Source: Lachnospiraceae bacterium
Lineage (GTDB): Bacteria; Bacillota; Clostridia; Lachnospirales; Lachnospiraceae
Reading direction: 5' to 3'
Length of the DNA: 13,291 nt
Assembly: GCA_900764225.1 (NCBI GenBank)
Contig: CAAFNG010000126.1
Coordinates: forward strand, 1-13,291
Part shown: positions 7,577 to 13,291 of the stretch, piece after piece
Position numbering within the stretch: position 1 is the first letter of the stretch
How the letters are laid out: every line of letters starts with the position of its first letter
Translations under genes and position numbers: made by a program
Notes under the pieces: generated by a model
Databases searched by the model: none
The model's input: only the letters and a program-made list of their open reading frames with translations
Told to the model about the DNA's origin: nothing

Positions 7577-8206
7577 TTATCCGTTAAGTTTCGAGGCGAT
7601 CTTGTCCTCATAACCTGGATTCTTTTTCAGAAAGACCTCATAAGCCTTGGTATAATCTGTATAGGTTTTCGTTGTCATAAATTTCTGATAATCTTTTGCC
7701 GCCTGCTGGCTGATCTTATCGGAAATATCTGCTGGTGAGTAAAGATAATATTTCTTATCCTGCACCTTTACAAGATATGTGCTGATACATGGATATTCCT
7801 GGTCATTCTGCAAAACAAGATTATAGCGGATATAAACATAGGAGTAGCTCTTGCTCTCAGAAATGGCTTCACAGCTGTCAATATTTACATCCTTCGCACC
7901 GTGTGCCTGGAAATATTTGATGGTGGACGAAATCTCTGTTTTCGCTTCATCGGATATCTTATCTGCACTGTAGCACTCCTGCATTTTCTTGTCCTTGCCT
8001 GCTACTGCTGCCTTGATGTAACCTTCCACAACACCTTCCGGCGTTCTGTGGCTGATGCCTCCGCATCCCCTGACTGCCAGGATGATCACCAGCAGGATCA
8101 GTATGATTCCTGCCAGTGTCACTACATGGACAAAATTTAAATTTCTATTGGAATATTTCAGCTTTTTCACAGATTTTTTTCTGCGTTTTTTCTTTGTCGT
8201 CGCCAT
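7577..8206 (-). CDS. Membrane-anchored protein of unknown function, possible NTF2-like fold
   Basis: I do not recognise a named function. The 209-residue protein starts with a strongly basic cytoplasmic segment (MATTKKKRRKKSVKKLK), then one membrane helix (about 25-46), then GCGG and an outside domain of about 160 residues. TPEGVVEGYIKAAVAGKDKKMQECY (55-79) resembles the first helices of NTF2-like/DUF4878-type small domains. The YVYIRYNLVLQND and YLVKVQDKKYYLY stretches fit the following beta strands. The C-terminal third is lysine- and tyrosine-rich. It starts 15 bp after the gyrA stop with a GAGG site, and plsC follows within 23 bp, so it appears co-transcribed with gyrase. Topology (N-in, C-out) follows from the positive charge. 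Confidence 0.75.
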   Translation of the reverse strand: MATTKKKRRKKSVKKLKYSNRNLNFVHVVTLAGIILILLVIILAVRGCGGISHRTPEGVVEGYIKAAVAGKDKKMQECYSADKISDEAKTEISSTIKYFQAHGAKDVNIDSCEAISESKSYSYVYIRYNLVLQNDQEYPCISTYLVKVQDKKYYLYSPADISDKISQQAAKDYQKFMTTKTYTDYTKAYEVFLKKNPGYEDKIASKLNG

Positions 8207-8221
8207 GACTCATCCTCGATC

Positions 8222-10774
8222 TTATTCTTCTTCACTGTCTGTAGAAACAGCTTCATCTGCGAATTCTTCAACATTGTCCGTCTCGTCGTCAGCTTTTGCA
8301 GCCTTTGTGTCTGCTTCCGGATCTTTGTCTCTTACCTTGGCAATACTTGCAACCGTTACGCCCTCTGTAAGATTGATCATCTTAACACCGGACGTAATTC
8401 TTCCGAGAACTGAGATATCCTCACAGAGCAGACGGATGATAATTCCCTCTGTTGTGATCATCATGATCTCGTTTTCTTCATTGACTGCCTTGGCTCCAAC
8501 AACATTTCCTGTTTTCTCCGTGATCTTATAACACTTGACACCTTTACCACCACGGTTCTGAACAACGAATTCACTCATTGCAGTTCTTTTGCCCATTCCG
8601 TTCTCAGATACTACTAACAGATAATCGCCCTGTGTGTTGAGCTGCATTGCAACTACTTCATCACCATCACCGAGATTCATACCTCTTACACCCATAGATG
8701 CACGTCCTGTACTGCGGACATCTGTTTCTTTGAAACGAATGCACTGTCCGTCCTTGGTCACAAGAATAATATCTTTATTATTGTCAGTTGCTTTAACCTC
8801 GATCAGCTCATCATCATCACGAAGAACAATCGCTGTAAGACCTGTCTTACGGACATTCTCGTAATCCTTGATCGGAGTTTTCTTTACAAGACCCTTCTTA
8901 GTTGCCATCATCAGATAATGGCCTTCTTCATACTTACGAAGAGGGATCACTGCAGTGATCTTTTCACCCGGAGCAAGCTGCAGAAGATTGATGATCGCAG
9001 TTCCTCTGGCTGTACGTCCGGCTTCCGGAATCTCATATACCTTCAGTCTGTATACACGACCTGTATTCGTAAAGAACATGAGATAATGATGCGTTGTGGT
9101 CATCAGAAGTTCTTCAATATAGTCATCCTCAATGGTCTGCATTCCCTTGATTCCCCTTCCTCCACGGTTCTGGCTGCGGAAGTTATCAACGGTCATTCGC
9201 TTGATGTAACCAAGCTTGGTCATTGCGATAACTGTATTCTCTCTCGGGATCAGATCCTCTGTGGAAATATCGTATACATCGTATCCGATTGCTGTCTTTC
9301 TGTCATCACCATATTTCTCAGCAATGGCAAGGATCTCCTCACGGATCACACGGAGAAGAAGCTTACGGTCTGCAAGGATTGCCTGGAACTTGCGGATCTT
9401 TTCCATAAGCTCTGCATACTCTGCTTCCAGCTTCTCTCTTTCCAGACCTGTCAGTGCACGGAGACGCATATCCACGATTGCCTGTGCCTGTACATCTGTC
9501 AGCTCAAAGCGGTCGATCAGCTCCTGCTTGGCAATCTGTACATTACGGGAAGCGCGGATGATACGGATCACTTCATCAATGTTATCAAGTGCTTTCAGGA
9601 GACCTTCCAAAATATGTGCTCTCTCCTGTGCCTTGTTCAGATCATACTGTGTTCTTCTTCGAACTACATTTTCCTGATGCTCCAGATAATACTCCAGCAT
9701 CTGTTTCAGATTCAGGATCTTCGGCTCCATGCTTCCATGATTCGGAACAAGTGAAAGCATGATCACGCCAAAAGTATCCTGCAGCTGTGTATGCTTATAG
9801 AGCAGGTTCAGGATAACGTTCGCATTGGCATCCTTACGGAGATCAATACAGATACGCATTCCTTCACGGCTGGAATGATCGTTCAGGTCTGTGATACCAT
9901 CGATTTTTTTATCGCGGACAAGCTCTGCAATCTTGGAAATAAGACGAGCTTTATTTACGAGGTACGGAAGCTCCGTAACTACAATACGTGATTTGCCATT
10001 CGGCAAAGTCTCAATATTCGTTACTGCACGAACGCGGATCTTGCCTCGTCCTGTACGGTAGGCTTCTTCAATTCCTCTTGTTCCGAGGATTGTTGCTCCT
10101 GTCGGGAAATCAGGTCCTTTGACGATCTCCAGAAGCTCTTCGATCGCTGTCTCTCTGTCCTCTTCCACGATATTGTCGATGATTTTTACAACGGCATTGA
10201 TCGTCTCACGAAGGTTGTGAGGCGGAATATTAGTCGCCATACCTACCGCGATACCTGTAGTACCATTTACCAGCAGGTTCGGATAACGTGCCGGAAGTAC
10301 AACCGGTTCACGTTCTGTCTCATCAAAGTTCGGCTGAAAATCAACCGTATCTTTGTTGATGTCGGCAAGCATCTCCATGGAAATCTTGCTGAGACGTGCC
10401 TCTGTATATCGCATGGCTGCTGCGCCATCACCGTCCACAGAGCCAAAATTTCCGTGTCCGTCAACAAGCGGATATCTTGTAGACCATTCCTGCGCCATAT
10501 TTACAAGTGCTCCATAGATAGAGCTGTCACCATGCGGATGATATTTACCCATGGTATCACCAACAATACGCGCACATTTTCTGTGTGGCTTGTCAGGACC
10601 ATTATTCAGCTCGATCATGGAATACAGTACTCGACGCTGTACCGGCTTCAGACCGTCTCTTACATCAGGTAAAGCTCGTGAGGCGATAACACTCATGGCA
10701 TAGTCGATGTAAGATTCTTTCATTGTTTTTTCCAAATCCACTTCGTGGACTTTGTCAAAAATATTATCTTCCAT
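8222..10774 (-). CDS. gyrA: DNA gyrase subunit A
   Basis: This 850-residue GyrA, with GyrB, introduces negative supercoils by ATP-driven double-strand passage. The breakage-reunion domain holds the catalytic tyrosine Y123 ([10 protein letters not shown]). The quinolone-determining region reads [19 protein letters not shown] (72-90). Position 88, equivalent to E. coli D87, is glycine. The GyrA box that separates gyrase from topoisomerase IV is QNRGGRG (535-541), and a related QNRGGKG occurs later in the beta-pinwheel. The C-terminal 30 residues are strongly acidic (tail ...[10 protein letters not shown]). The start follows gyrB by 14 bp, and its AGGAG site overlaps the gyrB TAG stop. Length and domain order are normal; no parC/parE is present here. 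Confidence 0.97.
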   Translation of the reverse strand: MEDNIFDKVHEVDLEKTMKESYIDYAMSVIASRALPDVRDGLKPVQRRVLYSMIELNNGPDKPHRKCARIVGDTMGKYHPHGDSSIYGALVNMAQEWSTRYPLVDGHGNFGSVDGDGAAAMRYTEARLSKISMEMLADINKDTVDFQPNFDETEREPVVLPARYPNLLVNGTTGIAVGMATNIPPHNLRETINAVVKIIDNIVEEDRETAIEELLEIVKGPDFPTGATILGTRGIEEAYRTGRGKIRVRAVTNIETLPNGKSRIVVTELPYLVNKARLISKIAELVRDKKIDGITDLNDHSSREGMRICIDLRKDANANVILNLLYKHTQLQDTFGVIMLSLVPNHGSMEPKILNLKQMLEYYLEHQENVVRRRTQYDLNKAQERAHILEGLLKALDNIDEVIRIIRASRNVQIAKQELIDRFELTDVQAQAIVDMRLRALTGLEREKLEAEYAELMEKIRKFQAILADRKLLLRVIREEILAIAEKYGDDRKTAIGYDVYDISTEDLIPRENTVIAMTKLGYIKRMTVDNFRSQNRGGRGIKGMQTIEDDYIEELLMTTTHHYLMFFTNTGRVYRLKVYEIPEAGRTARGTAIINLLQLAPGEKITAVIPLRKYEEGHYLMMATKKGLVKKTPIKDYENVRKTGLTAIVLRDDDELIEVKATDNNKDIILVTKDGQCIRFKETDVRSTGRASMGVRGMNLGDGDEVVAMQLNTQGDYLLVVSENGMGKRTAMSEFVVQNRGGKGVKCYKITEKTGNVVGAKAVNEENEIMMITTEGIIIRLLCEDISVLGRITSGVKMINLTEGVTVASIAKVRDKDPEADTKAAKADDETDNVEEFADEAVSTDSEEE

Positions 10775-10788
10775 TCTACTTTATTCTC

Positions 10789-12809
<2,021 letters not shown>

Positions 12810-12869
12810 TCCAGAAGTGTCATTTATACCTGTAAAATTAACGTTTTTTTACATACTGATATAGTGTTT

Positions 12870-12898
12870 ATTATAGCATAAAAAAGCCCGTATTTCCA
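12870..12898 (-). promoter_or_regulatory. Extended -10 promoter of the gyrBA operon
   Basis: On the minus strand, a perfect TATAAT (12870-12875) is preceded by TGC (an extended -10) and stands 17 bp from TGGAAA (12893-12898, four of six matches to the -35). The -35 lies in the arm of the upstream terminator. Initiation near 12863 gives a leader of about 148 nt. Confidence 0.75.
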
Positions 12899-12922
12899 CG
12901 CAAAATCATAGGAAATACGGGC
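12880..12922 (-). terminator. Rho-independent terminator of the Rpn-type gene
   Basis: A perfect 12-bp stem (GCCCGTATTTCC, 12886-12897, with GGAAATACGGGC, 12911-12922) closes on a 13-nt loop. On the minus strand it is followed by six U (12880-12885). It lies about 80 bp after the stop at 13001. It overlaps the proposed gyrB -35 and spacer. The plus-strand orientation has no T-run. Confidence 0.88.
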
Positions 12923-13000
12923 AAAAAAGTATCTTATTAAATGCAATTTCAAAGTACAGGTACAATATGCTCTTATTCTGCCCCCAAATATGATTCTGTA
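12923..13000. other. Spacer between the Rpn-type gene and its terminator
   Basis: Seventy-eight AT-rich bases form the 3' untranslated part of the Rpn-type transcript. I see no gene, convincing hairpin or promoter in it. Confidence 0.6.
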
Positions 13001-13291
13001 CTACTCTTTCACAAACCCAAATTCCCGTAAAAGCTTCTCCTGATATTCTGCATCTGACGCAGATTTTATAATGTCATCTGTTCTTCCCAGTTCAGCTAAA
13101 CGTAAGATCAGGCTGTTAATGTTGTGCGTACTCTGTTGTATTCCCTGTTCCATTCCCTGCTGCATTCCCTGTTCCATTCCCTGCTGTATTCCCTGTTCCA
13201 TTCCCTGCTGCATTCCCTGTTCCATTCCCTGCTGCATTCCCTGTTCCATTCCCTGCTGCATTCCCTGTTCCATTCCCTGCTGCATTCCCTG
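13001..13291 (-). CDS. C-terminal part of an Rpn-type PD-(D/E)XK nuclease/putative transposase
   Basis: Only the 3' part of the gene is present; the reading frame stays open through the right edge. What is visible is a tract of four-residue units alternating MQQG and MEQG (with IQQG variants), then a 43-residue tail beginning STHNINSLILRLAELGRTDD and ending in EFGFVKE. Recalled from family knowledge: GMEQG/GMQQG tracts before such a tail occur at the C-terminus of Rpn-type recombination-promoting nucleases and PD-(D/E)XK putative transposases in Clostridia. The catalytic domain would be outside the window, so activity cannot be judged. The gene ends in TAG and has its own terminator. The methionine at 13285 is an internal repeat residue, not a start. 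Confidence 0.7.
   Translation of the reverse strand, partial: QGMQQGMEQGMQQGMEQGMQQGMEQGMQQGMEQGIQQGMEQGMQQGMEQGIQQSTHNINSLILRLAELGRTDDIIKSASDAEYQEKLLREFGFVKE
13133..13291 (-). repeat. In-frame coding tandem repeat, 12-nt unit in a 24-nt alternation
   Basis: Thirteen 12-nt units are visible, coding alternately for MQQG and MEQG, plus a partial unit at the window edge; the array continues beyond it. Two units carry ATA for ATG, giving isoleucine. Both 12 and 24 are multiples of three, so slippage changes repeat number without breaking the frame. Confidence 0.9.

Noticed and set aside
13133..13291. CRISPR-like array of short repeats
   Set aside because: The units are contiguous, 12-24 nt, in frame and without unique spacers; this is a coding tandem repeat.

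Overview
This 13.3 kb window looks like the chromosome of a low-to-moderate-GC gut Firmicute, most likely a Lachnospiraceae (Blautia/Dorea/Roseburia-like). The grounds are the style of GyrA/GyrB, the IS1182-type transposase, the C-terminal Gly-Met-Gln-Gln / Gly-Met-Glu-Gln repeat of an Rpn-type nuclease, and strong GGAGG ribosome binding sites. This is recognition from memory, not a database match. Every host gene lies on the minus strand; only the transposase is on plus.

Layout from left to right: (1) 1-1431, an IS1182-family transposase on plus, pointing at the end of the sulfate operon; a symmetric, probably bidirectional terminator (1521-1550) separates them. (2) 1549-5320, a complete sulfate/thiosulfate ABC importer operon transcribed leftwards: sbp, cysT, cysW, cysA, with overlapping or closely spaced genes. 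(3) 5518-6594, a LacI-family regulator directly upstream of that operon. A perfect 14-bp palindrome lies before sbp and a 12/14 copy lies before the regulator. Both sit exactly 10 bp upstream of a putative -35 box. (4) 6764-6808, a strong terminator. (5) 6843-12714, a tight run gyrB, gyrA, a 209-aa membrane-anchored protein of unknown function and a PlsC-like acyltransferase, apparently one operon from a promoter at 12870-12898. (6) 12880-12922, a perfect 12-bp-stem terminator. (7) 13001 to the right edge, the 3' part of an Rpn-type (PD-(D/E)XK) nuclease/putative transposase gene, whose coding repeat runs off the window.

How the parts work together: Sbp captures sulfate outside the membrane, CysT and CysW form the channel and CysA powers it. 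The LacI-type protein is the obvious candidate local regulator; the operator position suggests activation and autoregulation rather than simple repression, but CcpA acting at cre-like sites is an alternative. The gyrase operon couples DNA topology genes to a phospholipid-synthesis enzyme and an uncharacterised membrane protein. Its leader contains a long, nearly continuous stem-loop.

I see no defence system, CRISPR array, prophage or clearly new multi-gene system. The points most worth a second look are the paired operator/promoter geometry around the regulator, the stem-loop in the gyrB leader, and glycine at the fluoroquinolone-determining position of GyrA.
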